Source: an uncultured Coriobacteriales bacterium (GTDB taxonomy: Bacteria > Actinomycetota > Coriobacteriia > Coriobacteriales > UMGS124). Taken from it: a stretch of DNA of 32,072 nucleotides. The position numbers and the translations under genes were made by a program. The notes beneath the pieces were generated by a model, which ran no database searches, was not told the origin of the DNA, and saw nothing but the letters and a program-made list of their open reading frames with translations. The stretch spans positions 1 to 32,072 of the forward strand of contig CABQHM010000041.1 of assembly GCA_902464015.1 (NCBI GenBank), read 5' to 3'. The first letter of the stretch is position 1. Each line of letters starts with the position of its first letter. Below, piece after piece: positions 24,227-32,072 of the stretch.

Positions 24227-24925
24227 CTATTTGACTTGCACAAGACGGTATCCGCTTCCCCATTCCGTAAGGATGTATCGCGGGTTGGCGGGATCAGGCT
24301 CAATCTTCTCGCGCAGGTGCCTAATGTACACCGGGATGTTGATGGAAGTACCGAGATACTCCTCTCCCCAGACGCCACGCACGATGTCCTCCTTTGTAAG
24401 AACATCCCCCGCATGCCTCGCCAGAAAGACGAGAATCTTCAACTCCTTGGGTTTGAGATCCAAAGGGCGGCCATCCAACGATATCAACCCGCGCAACAGA
24501 TCTATTTCAAGCCCTCCCGTACGCACGGTCCCAACCGCAGAAACGGATCGCATTCCCGCCCGGCGAAGCAAGGCGCGGACGCGCATTAAGAGCTCGTCGA
24601 TTCCAAACGGCTTCACAAGATAGTCATCTGCACCACACTCAAAAGCTGCGTCTTTGTCCGAGAGATCCCCTTTCGCGCTCAAAACAAGGATGGGCACGCA
24701 GCTGCCAGTAGCCCGCAGAGTACGTATGACTTCGAACCCATCAATTCCCGGCATCATGACGTCCAACACGACAAGATCGGGAACCAAGTCGCGGCAAATG
24801 CGCAGGGCCTCCTCCCCGTTTTCAGCCTCCACACACGAAAAGCCCCCTGTCGTCAGCATGCCCACAATCGCCTTGCGAAGACTCGGCTCGTCATCTACAA
24901 CCAGAACCGAAGAAATCTGCTCCAT
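24227..24925 (-). CDS. OmpR-family response regulator
   Basis: 232 residues: receiver domain with acidic pocket Asp11-Asp12, phosphoacceptor Asp55 (VVLDVMMPG), Ser83 and Lys105 (LVKPFG), then a winged-helix DNA-binding domain (LKPKELKILVFLARHAGDVLTKEDI, and VYIRHLREKIEPDPANPRYILTEWGSGYRLV). ATG at 24925 has GGGAGGAA upstream and lies one base beyond the sensor kinase stop, so the two are translationally coupled. It receives phosphate from that kinase. The NrfA-like cytochrome gene upstream on the same strand is the natural target, which is inference. Confidence 0.92.
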   Translation of the reverse strand: MEQISSVLVVDDEPSLRKAIVGMLTTGGFSCVEAENGEEALRICRDLVPDLVVLDVMMPGIDGFEVIRTLRATGSCVPILVLSAKGDLSDKDAAFECGADDYLVKPFGIDELLMRVRALLRRAGMRSVSAVGTVRTGGLEIDLLRGLISLDGRPLDLKPKELKILVFLARHAGDVLTKEDIVRGVWGEEYLGTSINIPVYIRHLREKIEPDPANPRYILTEWGSGYRLVQVK

Positions 24926-24926
24926 T

Positions 24927-26384
24927 TCATTCCTCCCCATCACCATCTGGGCAAGCGACGGCCGGCAAATGCACATGGAACTCACTGCCCCTACCCAGCT
25001 CGCTGTTCACCTCGGTATAGCCACCCATACGCTCGGCAAAACCACGCACGATATACAGGCCTAGACCGCTGCCCCCCTGAGATGTTCCCGCCGAGCCCTC
25101 GCTGGAAACGAACCGCTCGAAAATGTTCTCCATCTGATCAGGCGCAATACCAATACCCGTGTCAACGACAATGATGTCCAAGCCTTCGTCTGCATACCCG
25201 AATGAAAGTCGAACCGACCCTCCGCGTGGACTGTACCGCAAGGCATTGTTTACCAGGTTTACCGTAATGCGTCGCACGGCTTCGCGGTCGGTCATAATGA
25301 CGGGCACTCCCGGCTCTATTGCAACCTCAAGCTCCACACCGCGGTTCTGCGCTATCGGTCCCATGGTTGAACGCACAAGAGACGCGACATCAACAATGTC
25401 GACGGGGCCCATGCTCACACGCAGGGCGCCAGATTCCAAACGCGCTGTGTCCAAAACATTGTCAACCATATCCAGAAGAACCTTACTGTTCATCTGCACC
25501 TCGTCGACCAGCTGTTCTTCCCCGTCAGACCTTGGAGTGCCCGAACGTTTCCACAATTCGGTGAACGCGATGATGGATGCAACGGGCGTTTTGAGCTCAT
25601 GCGACATGATGGTGAGAAAATTCGACTGTGTCTGACTCTCTCCCTCTAAACGCGCGTTCTCCTCAACAAGCGGGCGGGCAACAAAATGACGCGCACCCCA
25701 CAGGCCGACAAGCGCCAAGCCCACCATGAGGACAACGAAGAGTACGGCGGCACGGACAACATCACCTCCAGTCTGGGCAAGAAGACCGTCCATGGGAATC
25801 TCAATCGATACGGCTCCCGCCAAATCTCCCAACGACATGCCTTCTTTAAGATATCCCACTGGGTCTTTTTCGCCGGCAACTTCACCATGGCACTTCAGGC
25901 ACGACCCCTCGATGAACAAGGCAGAGGCATAGCGAAACATGCCCTCAGACCCCTCTTGCGAAGCCGGCCTCTCGTAATACTCATCATCGCCCTGGGCGAA
26001 CGCGGCAAGAGCGCGCCGCTCGAACTCGTCGGGCGTATCAGCGACATTGCGTGGGTTATCACGGACATACCGGACAGAGTACGTTGAGCTATCGGAAAAC
26101 CGCCTGGCAATATCCTTTGCAGCAATAGTGCAATAAACGCCCTTGAAATCATACTCACCGTGCGTGTAGTTCACGCGATCCTCTATAGAGCTCACGTACT
26201 CCCATGCCGCCGACGCCTCCGCATTGAGCACGCGTGCCTCAGCAAGAGCTTGACGCTCGGCATTCTTAAAACCAGAGGTAATAGACCAGGCAATGTAAAC
26301 CCCGAAAGCAACAACGAGCACGCATGCCGTAAGAACAGTAAGGATCACCCATGGCTTGAGTGAGCGTTTTTTGCCGTTAGCCAT
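24927..26384 (-). CDS. Sensor histidine kinase with a heme-binding-type extracytoplasmic domain
   Basis: 485 residues. Transmembrane helix at about 12-33, an extracytoplasmic domain at 37-207 resembling DUF3365/Tll0287-like heme domains, a second helix at about 209-229, then the kinase core: H-box SHELKTP with His262, N-box VNNALRYSP, DTGIGI and GSGLGLYIV. The sensor domain contains CLKCH (Cys162, Cys165, His166), a c-type heme attachment motif, so the kinase probably senses redox state, NO or another heme ligand outside the membrane. ATG at 26384 follows GAGGGGGA; a longer start at 26447 adds unlikely residues. Gene order is NrfA-like cytochrome, kinase, regulator on one strand. Confidence 0.9.
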   Translation of the reverse strand: MANGKKRSLKPWVILTVLTACVLVVAFGVYIAWSITSGFKNAERQALAEARVLNAEASAAWEYVSSIEDRVNYTHGEYDFKGVYCTIAAKDIARRFSDSSTYSVRYVRDNPRNVADTPDEFERRALAAFAQGDDEYYERPASQEGSEGMFRYASALFIEGSCLKCHGEVAGEKDPVGYLKEGMSLGDLAGAVSIEIPMDGLLAQTGGDVVRAAVLFVVLMVGLALVGLWGARHFVARPLVEENARLEGESQTQSNFLTIMSHELKTPVASIIAFTELWKRSGTPRSDGEEQLVDEVQMNSKVLLDMVDNVLDTARLESGALRVSMGPVDIVDVASLVRSTMGPIAQNRGVELEVAIEPGVPVIMTDREAVRRITVNLVNNALRYSPRGGSVRLSFGYADEGLDIIVVDTGIGIAPDQMENIFERFVSSEGSAGTSQGGSGLGLYIVRGFAERMGGYTEVNSELGRGSEFHVHLPAVACPDGDGEE

Positions 26385-26449
26385 CCGTGTCCCCCTCGTG
26401 TTCTTTCGATTGTGCTCCCGGAAAGCATAGCACCCCCTTAACGACATGC

Positions 26450-26489
26450 GACCCGCCGCGATCTCCAGACCGGGAGACTGCGACGGGTC
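26450..26489. promoter_or_regulatory. Imperfect 40-bp dyad between cytochrome and kinase genes
   Basis: GACCCGCCGCGATCTCC (from 26450) is the near complement of the sequence ending GACGGGTC at 26489, with a few mismatches and a short loop. There is no clear T tract on either strand. It may be a processing hairpin, a weak terminator that lowers kinase expression relative to the cytochrome, or an operator. Confidence 0.4.
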
Positions 26490-26575
26490 ACGAAATCATT
26501 CCTTGTATTGGTACGCTCTCGACGCCAATGCGCCTTTCGGCGGCAGGCGATGAGCATACAAAGAGCCGCAAACTA

Positions 26576-27811
26576 TTAGCCAAGCATTGCGAGAATGTCA
26601 TCCATCATGACAGTGGCGCGCTCGATATAGTCCTTGATCATATCGGGGTTGTGAGCAACTTTCTGACCCTTAATTTCCGAACCGCCATCTGCATAGCGAA
26701 CGTACCAAGTTGCACGAGTATATGTATCGCGGGCCTCTTGCAGCACGCTCTCGTCAACATCGCCATTCGCGGTCGCTTGCGCGATTAAATCATGCGCCTG
26801 GGTCTGCTTGTCATAAAACACCGCTTCGAGATCGGCCACTTCCTTCTCCGCATCAAGCACGAAGCTCTTCATGGCTTCCGTGTCCTCAATGCCCTGGGCG
26901 GCATGGCAGGTCAGGCAGAACTCCAGCGCCTCCTCGTTCTCAATCGGCGTAGAAGACGCATTGTGCGAGACATATGCGTTGCCCTCGTCGTTAGTTTTCT
27001 GGGGCATATGACAATCGGGGCAAGTCAGACCGAGCGAGCCGTGCACACTGCCCTGGAGAACCTCAAGCTCAGGATGGTTCGCTTGGAAGGTTGCAATGCC
27101 GGTTTGCTCGTCGACGGGCATCTCGTAACCGTCTTCAAGAGCAGCCTTCATGAGGGAGTCCGGATCGGTACCGTACCGATATGGATCGCAGTCCTCGACC
27201 GCAACCTCACCGGATTGGATCTTCTCCATCAGCACCCCACGACCATAAATAGCACCCATAAAATTATGGCATTGCCCGCAAGCTGCAACTTTGGGGTCAA
27301 CTTCGTCAAGCAGACTCGTTCCGAACACGCTCGCCACGGCCGCACCATACGTCAGGTCAGCGCCAGGCACGCCGTCCTCATGGCACAAGGCACACTCCCA
27401 CCAGTCAATCTGATCGGAATACTCATCCCAAGGTTGAGAAAAAGCCTCGGGGCCCATCTCGTTATACAAGTTAGTCACCATGGTCGACTTGCAGCTTGCG
27501 CATGCCGTGCCAAACTTCGCCGTCATGGAGGCGTTCGCGTTCTGCACGTTCGCATACAGCATTGAATGCGAGTGAACCTTGCCGTCAGCTTCCACTTCGT
27601 CCGCACCGCTGAAGAACGAGTCAACCACGTCAGGATAGACGCTCCACCATTTTTCCCAGCTGGTATTGGGAGTCTCCAAGGCAACGCGAGCAACCTCCTG
27701 TGCCTGACCCTGTTCATTTGCTGTGGTATCGGCATATGCGCCAACAGCAAAAACCGTCCCCATTGCCGCGGCCGCGACGACACCAGCGGTAAGCATCTTC
27801 CTTAAATTCAT
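26576..27811 (-). CDS. NrfA-like pentaheme cytochrome c with altered active site
   Basis: 411 residues with a Sec signal (1-27). Five heme sites follow the nitrite reductase order: CASCK at 104-108 (the Lys-ligated catalytic heme type), CALCH at 140-144, CGQCH at 178-182, CPDCH at 264-268 and CLTCH at 299-303. The stretch HPELEVLQGSVHG...CPDCHMP matches NrfA and keeps the catalytic His (257). By hand alignment to E. coli NrfA, the catalytic Arg (in DVRET) is Gln90 (NVQNA). CGQCHVEYY, which carries the catalytic Tyr and calcium-binding Glu, reads CGQCHNFMG. Nitrite may therefore not be the substrate. The start follows GGAGGAG. No NrfH-type partner gene lies nearby. Followed by the sensor kinase pair. 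Confidence 0.85.
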   Translation of the reverse strand: MNLRKMLTAGVVAAAAMGTVFAVGAYADTTANEQGQAQEVARVALETPNTSWEKWWSVYPDVVDSFFSGADEVEADGKVHSHSMLYANVQNANASMTAKFGTACASCKSTMVTNLYNEMGPEAFSQPWDEYSDQIDWWECALCHEDGVPGADLTYGAAVASVFGTSLLDEVDPKVAACGQCHNFMGAIYGRGVLMEKIQSGEVAVEDCDPYRYGTDPDSLMKAALEDGYEMPVDEQTGIATFQANHPELEVLQGSVHGSLGLTCPDCHMPQKTNDEGNAYVSHNASSTPIENEEALEFCLTCHAAQGIEDTEAMKSFVLDAEKEVADLEAVFYDKQTQAHDLIAQATANGDVDESVLQEARDTYTRATWYVRYADGGSEIKGQKVAHNPDMIKDYIERATVMMDDILAMLG

Positions 27812-28083
27812 GAGAATCTCCTCCCCAATACCTTGTAGCACCACACCTCTTAATGAGTAATTCTATTGCGCCGCGCTCTTGTGGCATATTTGTATTCAAT
27901 TGCAAAGTATTGCCGCCAGACAATGTTTGTGAAGGAGCAAGACCGATCGCAATCGAGTTACAGAAGGTCAAGCCAAAGGGAGGGCTTTCCGTCCTGTGAA
28001 TAACCACCTGCTGGCAAGCACGGTCAAACTGATTGCGCGATAATACCGCCTGTCAATCTCAATTGGGAAGGCAGGTATGAAAT

Positions 28084-29538
28084 ATGAGCGATGAGAGCGG
28101 CATCACGGAAGGCGCAGTCGAGGCGTGGCATGCGGCGCTGGGGGACTTTGCGCCCTACACGGTTGCGCGCAACGCGGCGACCTCGGCAGGCGTGAGGGCG
28201 GCGGCGAAGAACCCCCTGCCCTACCGCGTGTACCACGACACGTACTCGGTGAGCCTCACGCCCACCGGCGACGTCACCAACCAGCGCAAGAGCGGCCGCT
28301 GCTGGCTGTTCTCGGCACTCAACGTGGTGCGCGACCGCATGATGAGCACGCTGGGAACCACAAAGCTCGAGCTTTCCCAGGCCTACCTGCAGTTTTGGGA
28401 CAAGCTCGAGAAGAGCGCGTCTTTCCTCGATGAGATGATCCGCTTAGCTGACAGGCCCATCGACGACCGCGAGGTGGTGTACTGGCTGCAGGAACCCGCA
28501 AGCGACGGCGGCTGGTGGGACGCCGCCGCGGCGCTCATCGACAAGTACGGCGTGATGCCCAAGGCCTGCATGCCCGACACGGCCAACTCCCAGGCGACCT
28601 CCGACATGGACGAGGTGCTCTTCCGCAAGCTGAGGCAATGTGCCATGGAGCTGAGAGCCGCCGCGGCCAAGGAGGCCTCGACCGAGGAACTCGCCAAGAT
28701 GAAGAACGCCATGCTGGCCGACGTCTACCGCATCCTGGCAGTGAGCCTGGGCGAGCCGCCCGCACGCTTCACCTTCGAGTACGTGGCCGACGCGCGCAAG
28801 AGCGAGAAGGCCGAGACGGACAGCCCGGACTCCCCCGCCCCCGGCTCGCCTGAGGCCCTCATGGCCAAGAAGGCCAAGGATGGGCAGCCCGAGAACTTCA
28901 CGCGCATCGAAGACGTGACGCCGCAGGAGTTCTTCGCCCGCTACGCTAGCGTGCGCATGTCCGACTTCATCAACCTGGGCAACGTCCCCGGCCAGACGCG
29001 CCCCTACGGCTCCATTCTGCAGCTTGAACACCAGGGCTCGATCGCCGGCGTGCCCATCCGCATGCTCAACGTGCCGTTCGAGGTGCTCAAGGACGCCGTG
29101 ATCGCCCAGCTCAAGGCCGGCCACCCCGCATGGATGGCCTGCGACGTGCTCAAGAACATGGACCGCTCCGACCCCGCCGGCCTGCTCGACACCGAGACGC
29201 TCGACTACGAGGCGCTCTTCGGCATGCCCTTCGGCATGGACAAGGCCACGAGCTTCGACGCACGCGAGACCGAGCTCAACCACGCCATGACGTTCCAGGG
29301 CGTCAACCTCGACGCCGACGGCAAGCCCCTCGCCTGGCGCGTGGAGAACAGCTGGGGCAAGGACGCCTGCAAGGACGGCTACTTCGTCATCACCGACCGC
29401 TGGTTTGACGCCTACGTGGGCCAGGCCATCGTGCACCGCGACTACGTGCCCGCCGACATCGCCGCCGCCTGGGACGACCCCGCCACGCCCGTCGTGCACA
29501 TGGACCCCTGGTCGCCCATGTTCGGGCTCAGCGACTAA
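28084..29538 (+). CDS. pepC: Bleomycin hydrolase-type cysteine aminopeptidase (C1B)
   Basis: 484-residue cytoplasmic papain-fold peptidase that removes N-terminal residues from peptides. The catalytic triad is complete: Cys73 in QRKSGRCWLFS, His400 in LNHAMTFQG and Asn422 in VENSWGKD. The length and the FDARETELNHAM context fit the PepC/bleomycin hydrolase family. It is strongly GC-biased at third positions, like a well-expressed housekeeping gene. The start follows GGCAGGTATGAAAT. It is divergent from the cytochrome gene and separated by 272 AT-richer bases in which I could not fix a promoter. Confidence 0.92.
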   Translation: MSDESGITEGAVEAWHAALGDFAPYTVARNAATSAGVRAAAKNPLPYRVYHDTYSVSLTPTGDVTNQRKSGRCWLFSALNVVRDRMMSTLGTTKLELSQAYLQFWDKLEKSASFLDEMIRLADRPIDDREVVYWLQEPASDGGWWDAAAALIDKYGVMPKACMPDTANSQATSDMDEVLFRKLRQCAMELRAAAAKEASTEELAKMKNAMLADVYRILAVSLGEPPARFTFEYVADARKSEKAETDSPDSPAPGSPEALMAKKAKDGQPENFTRIEDVTPQEFFARYASVRMSDFINLGNVPGQTRPYGSILQLEHQGSIAGVPIRMLNVPFEVLKDAVIAQLKAGHPAWMACDVLKNMDRSDPAGLLDTETLDYEALFGMPFGMDKATSFDARETELNHAMTFQGVNLDADGKPLAWRVENSWGKDACKDGYFVITDRWFDAYVGQAIVHRDYVPADIAAAWDDPATPVVHMDPWSPMFGLSD

Positions 29539-29776
29539 CGACGCGTCAAACAAGCAGGCCAGCCTGCCTATACGCCGACACGACAACACGCCAAGGCCGT
29601 CGACTCCGAGATGAAGCATGCACAGCGGGGCCGGCGGCCTTCATGTAGCGGCCGACGCAGCCGCAAACCTCCCGGCGCAACTGGGCGGCACAGCCGCGCC
29701 AAGGAAGCGACTATTGTGAAGACACCGGGCCGTCCGATTGTCTTTCGCGTCAATGGGGCAAAATTCATCACGCAAT

Positions 29777-29816
29777 GCGAGCGGCTCCAGACTCGGCCCG
29801 CTCGCTCTATTTTTTA
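29777..29816 (+). terminator. Terminator between pepC and the MFS leader
   Basis: GCGAGCGG (29777-29784) pairs with CCGCTCGC (29798-29805), followed by TCTATTTTTT. It lies 238 bases after the pepC stop and just before the leader ORF. No gene is convincing in 29539-29776. It may end pepC transcription, or be an early attenuator if the MFS promoter lies upstream of it. Confidence 0.75.
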
Positions 29817-29839
29817 GCTACTCAGAAAGGAGTTCCGCC

Positions 29840-29956
29840 GTGGCAGCGTCTATCGCAGCTGTGTATCGTCATCTGCGCCGCATCAACTCGCTGCGCGCCC
29901 ACAGGACTCCCCTTTTTCTGACGGCTTCCCCTCAGCTCTCCTCGATGCTCATCTGA
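29840..29956 (+). CDS. 38-residue leader ORF upstream of the MFS pump
   Basis: GTG at 29840 follows AAAGGAG at 29826-29832 with an ideal 7-base spacing, one of the best ribosome sites in the window. The frame runs 38 codons to TGA at 29956, with a basic middle (YRHLRRINSLRAHR). It resembles no protein I know. Position, strong ribosome site and the hairpin behind it suggest a regulatory leader whose translation controls the downstream pump. Confidence 0.45.
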   Translation: MAASIAAVYRHLRRINSLRAHRTPLFLTASPQLSSMLI

Positions 29957-29998
29957 GTTTTCCGGACCAACCCACATCTCATATAAGAAGAGACGAGC

Positions 29999-30025
29999 GC
30001 CGCAACCCACGCGGCTTTGTCTTTC
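29999..30025 (+). terminator. Attenuator-like hairpin before the MFS pump gene
   Basis: GCCGC (29999-30003) and GCGGC (30011-30015) form a short stem with a 7-base loop, followed by TTTGTCTTTCTT. A second GCGCCGC inside the leader ORF (29875-29881) could pair with the right arm instead and act as an antiterminator. The stem is short, so the call is tentative. Confidence 0.4.
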
Positions 30026-30068
30026 TTGCACCCCGGACACACTCAGCATCATCAGAGGAGCTCATCGC

Positions 30069-31553
30069 ATGTCGCAAACAACTGAAAACCAGAGCCTCGC
30101 GCCCGAAACGGTCGCGCCCGCAACGGCCGCCGGCACTGCGCCGCACGGTGGCGTTACCGCAGCTCAAATCCGCACTGTGGGCGTCGTCGTTCTCGGTGCC
30201 TTCCTGGCGCTGCTCAACCAGACCGTCATGTCGCCGGCGCTGCCCGTCATCATGGCTGACTTCGGCATTGAGGCTGGTACCGCCCAGTGGATCATGTCCA
30301 TCTACCCTCTGGTCAGTGGCATCATGGTGCCCATCTCCGCCTTCCTCATCGACCGCTTCTCCACGCGCGCGCTCTTTTTCAGCGCAACCGGCGTGTTCGC
30401 GGCGGGCACCCTTTTATGTGCAATCGCCCCAAGCTTTGCGCCCCTCATCGTGGGACGCGTACTGCAGGCCGCAAGCTCGGGCGTGCTGTTGCCCCTGGTA
30501 GCCGTCGTGCCGCTGCTTGTGTTCCCCGTTGAGAAGCGCGGCACCGCCATGGGTCTGGCCGGCATCGTCATGGCTGCCGGCCCCGCTGTGGGCCCAGTCG
30601 TGGGCGGCGCGGTCATCGACTCGTTCGGCTGGCGCGTCATGCTCGGAGCCATCGTGCCGCTGGCACTCATCGTGCTTGCCTGCGGCGTCGTCTTCCTCAA
30701 GAACGTGGGCGAGCGCAAGAACCCGCAGCTCGACGTGGCCTCCGTCATCCTCTCCACCGTCGCTTTCGGCGGCCTGCTCTACGGTTTCTCGAGCGCCTCT
30801 TCGCTGGGCTGGACAAGCCCGATCGTCCTGGTCAGCATCGTCGCCGGCATCGTCTGCCTCGCGTGCTTCGTGCGCCGCAGCCTGCGCATCGATAACCCCC
30901 TGCTCGAGCTCTCCACGCTCAAGACGCCGAGCTTCCGCACCGCCGCGCTCGTCGTCACGCTCATCAACGCCGCCTGCCTCGTCACCAACACCACGCTGCC
31001 CATCCTGCTCCAGACTGCCTTGGGTGCCAGCGCGTTTGAGACGGGCATGGTCATGTTGCCCGCCGCTGCCGTGGGCATCGTGCTGAGCCCGGTGGCAGGC
31101 ATGGTGTTCGACCGTTTCGGGCCGCGCGCCATCTCCGTTGCAGGCCTTGCGCTTATGACGGTCGCCCTCTTCATGTTCTCCGGCGCCGATGAGCACATGT
31201 CGGTCGTGACGGCCGCCGTGCTGTGCGGCATGCAGGCCTGCGGCCAGTCCATGGCCAACATGCCCGTGAACACCTGGGGCGTCAACGCCCTGCGCGACGA
31301 CCTTATCGCCCACGGCAACGCCATCGCCAACACCGGCCGCCAGGTGGCCGGCGGCCTGGCCACCGCGCTCATCGTGACCGCCATGACGGGCGTCACCTCT
31401 GCCCAGATCGCAGGCGGCGCCGAGGTTGCCGCCGCAACGGCCGCTGGCGTGGGCAGCGCCTACTTCATCTGCGGCTGCATCGGCGCCGTGGCCCTCGTCT
31501 TCGCCATCTTCTGCGTGAAGCACCCCAAGCACCCGGCCAAGCAGGCAGCGTAA
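30069..31553 (+). CDS. MFS efflux pump, DHA2 (EmrB-like) family, 14 transmembrane segments
   Basis: 494 residues. The first helix carries the DHA2 signature as LNQTVMSPALPVIMADFG, followed by AQWIMSIYPLVSGIMVPISAFLIDRFSTR and the efflux motif GLAGIVMAAGPAVGPVVGG in helix 5. The number of hydrophobic stretches fits 14 helices. It probably exports toxic compounds or antibiotics using the proton gradient. ATG at 30069 follows GAGGAGCTCATCGC. It is preceded by a leader ORF and attenuator-like hairpin, which suggests induction by a translation-affecting compound, and is closed by a strong terminator. Confidence 0.9.
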   Translation: MSQTTENQSLAPETVAPATAAGTAPHGGVTAAQIRTVGVVVLGAFLALLNQTVMSPALPVIMADFGIEAGTAQWIMSIYPLVSGIMVPISAFLIDRFSTRALFFSATGVFAAGTLLCAIAPSFAPLIVGRVLQAASSGVLLPLVAVVPLLVFPVEKRGTAMGLAGIVMAAGPAVGPVVGGAVIDSFGWRVMLGAIVPLALIVLACGVVFLKNVGERKNPQLDVASVILSTVAFGGLLYGFSSASSLGWTSPIVLVSIVAGIVCLACFVRRSLRIDNPLLELSTLKTPSFRTAALVVTLINAACLVTNTTLPILLQTALGASAFETGMVMLPAAAVGIVLSPVAGMVFDRFGPRAISVAGLALMTVALFMFSGADEHMSVVTAAVLCGMQACGQSMANMPVNTWGVNALRDDLIAHGNAIANTGRQVAGGLATALIVTAMTGVTSAQIAGGAEVAAATAAGVGSAYFICGCIGAVALVFAIFCVKHPKHPAKQAA

Positions 31554-31560
31554 ATGACAC

Positions 31561-31597
31561 AACGGGGCGGGTGCGCAGTAGCCACTCGCCCCGTTTT
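31561..31597 (+). terminator. Terminator of the DHA2 pump gene
   Basis: A stem of about 11 bp (ACGGGGCGGGTG side from 31562, complement ending CGCCCCGT at 31594, one mismatch) with a short loop is followed by TTTT. It starts 8 bases after the stop codon. Confidence 0.85.
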
Positions 31598-31616
31598 CAT
31601 CCCCCAAACGCAAATG

Positions 31617-31652
31617 GGCCCTCCCACGCCAACGAAACCGCGCGGGAGGGCC
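31617..31652. other. Second hairpin after the pump gene, then a gene-free stretch to the transposase
   Basis: GGCCCTCCC (31617-31625) pairs exactly with GGGAGGGCC (31644-31652) across an 18-base loop, without a strong T tract. Between it and the transposase start at 31967 I see no gene. The left inverted terminus of the insertion sequence should lie here, possibly near 31867, but cannot be fixed without the right end. Confidence 0.45.
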
Positions 31653-31917
31653 TTACTCGCTGGCACAAAGGAACGGGTGCAGCGTGTCATCCAAATATAA
31701 GGGAGATATCGCCGCATTTTTGGGGTTCTCCAGCCGCCATGACAACGACATGGAGCTCACCTTGGGTGTTGAGACCCTTGAAAACAAGGTTCATTCAACA
31801 CTTTAAGCCTTAGGAAACAATGAATAAGTCCCCAGAACGGTCCCGCCGAGGTCGAGACGGTCGCATGGGGTGTGGGCACCCTGTCTGCCGATGACCCAAT
31901 AAATGGCAATCTACCTG

Positions 31918-31927
31918 CTGTTATGAT
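31918..31927 (+). promoter_or_regulatory. Extended -10 promoter for the transposase gene
   Basis: TGT directly before TATGAT (31922-31927) forms an extended -10 element; a second -10-like TACAAT overlaps it at 31927-31932. No good -35 box is visible, which extended -10 promoters can tolerate. It lies 39 bases before the start codon at 31967. Confidence 0.4.
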
Positions 31928-31966
31928 ACAATATCGCCATCATCCCCGACGATTCGGAGGCACCCG

Positions 31967-32072
31967 ATGGCACCTGCGCAGCCCACGTTCTCGGACCTTG
32001 AGGCAAGCTCGGGTCGCGTCACCCGCCGCAGGAGGTTCCTGGCCCTCCTCGACTCCAAGATCCCCTGGGGCG
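31967..32072 (+). CDS. IS5-family transposase, N-terminal fragment cut by the window edge
   Basis: The first 35 codons read QPTFSDLE near the start, then TRRRRFLALLDSKIPW, the standard N-terminal pattern of IS5-type DDE transposases (QPTF-DLE ... TRRE-FL-MD-IPW). ATG follows GGAGG at good spacing. The catalytic domain lies beyond the right edge, so it cannot be said whether the gene is intact. It marks an insertion sequence entering the region from the right. Confidence 0.85.
   Translation, partial: MAPAQPTFSDLEASSGRVTRRRRFLALLDSKIPWG

Noticed and set aside
28444..29619. Minus-strand open frame opposite pepC
   Set aside because: A shadow produced by strong third-position GC in pepC; no family resemblance.
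29611..29817. 68-codon ORF between pepC and the MFS leader
   Set aside because: No ribosome site, an Arg/Pro-rich non-protein-like translation, and it runs through a terminator.

Overview
The window looks like a chromosomal segment of a gut-type actinobacterium of the class Coriobacteriia, most likely family Eggerthellaceae. This is an inference from content: GC-rich DNA, several Tat-exported flavoprotein reductases, membrane-bound LuxR-type regulators encoded next to them, and a DmsA/DmsB-like molybdoenzyme pair. I cannot name the genus from the sequence alone. I recognised no rRNA, tRNA or CRISPR array.

The main theme is anaerobic respiration with organic electron acceptors outside the cytoplasm. 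Three times (208-3658, 16288-19930, 20222-23908) a minus-strand FAD-dependent reductase of the fumarate/urocanate reductase superfamily stands back to back with a plus-strand gene for a membrane protein ending in a LuxR HTH domain. All three reductases keep the FAD-binding motif but have replaced the fumarate reductase active-site signatures, so each probably reduces a different acceptor. The first module also carries a stand-alone LuxR HTH protein (3691-3960). Two modules have the same 96-bp hairpin-bearing repeat downstream of the reductase (16090-16185, 19974-20069).

From left to right: module 1 (208-3960); an EamA transporter (4052-4978); a gene-free stretch with two opposed blocks of a 41-42 bp period repeat (5176-5428); a DUF454 membrane protein, an SlyD-like isomerase, a Crp/Fnr-type regulator and an MFS transporter, all minus strand (5564-8798); a divergently transcribed Tat-exported molybdopterin oxidoreductase with a four-cluster ferredoxin partner (9054-12207) and no membrane anchor gene; an M24 aminopeptidase and a divergent MATE pump (12309-14994); a Tat-exported split-barrel flavoprotein-like protein (15119-15898); modules 2 and 3; then a minus-strand set of an NrfA-like pentaheme cytochrome c, a sensor kinase with its own CXXCH heme motif in the extracytoplasmic domain, and an OmpR-type regulator (24227-27811); a bleomycin-hydrolase-type peptidase (28084-29538); a DHA2 MFS pump preceded by a short leader ORF and an attenuator-like hairpin (29840-31553); and the start of an IS5-family transposase cut off by the right edge.

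The points most worth following are the repeated reductase/regulator modules with altered active sites, the NrfA-like cytochrome that by hand alignment lacks the usual catalytic Arg and Tyr and sits beside a heme-binding sensor kinase, the 96-bp repeat, and the opposed 41-42 bp repeat blocks. All family calls come from reading motifs by eye. No database search was possible.
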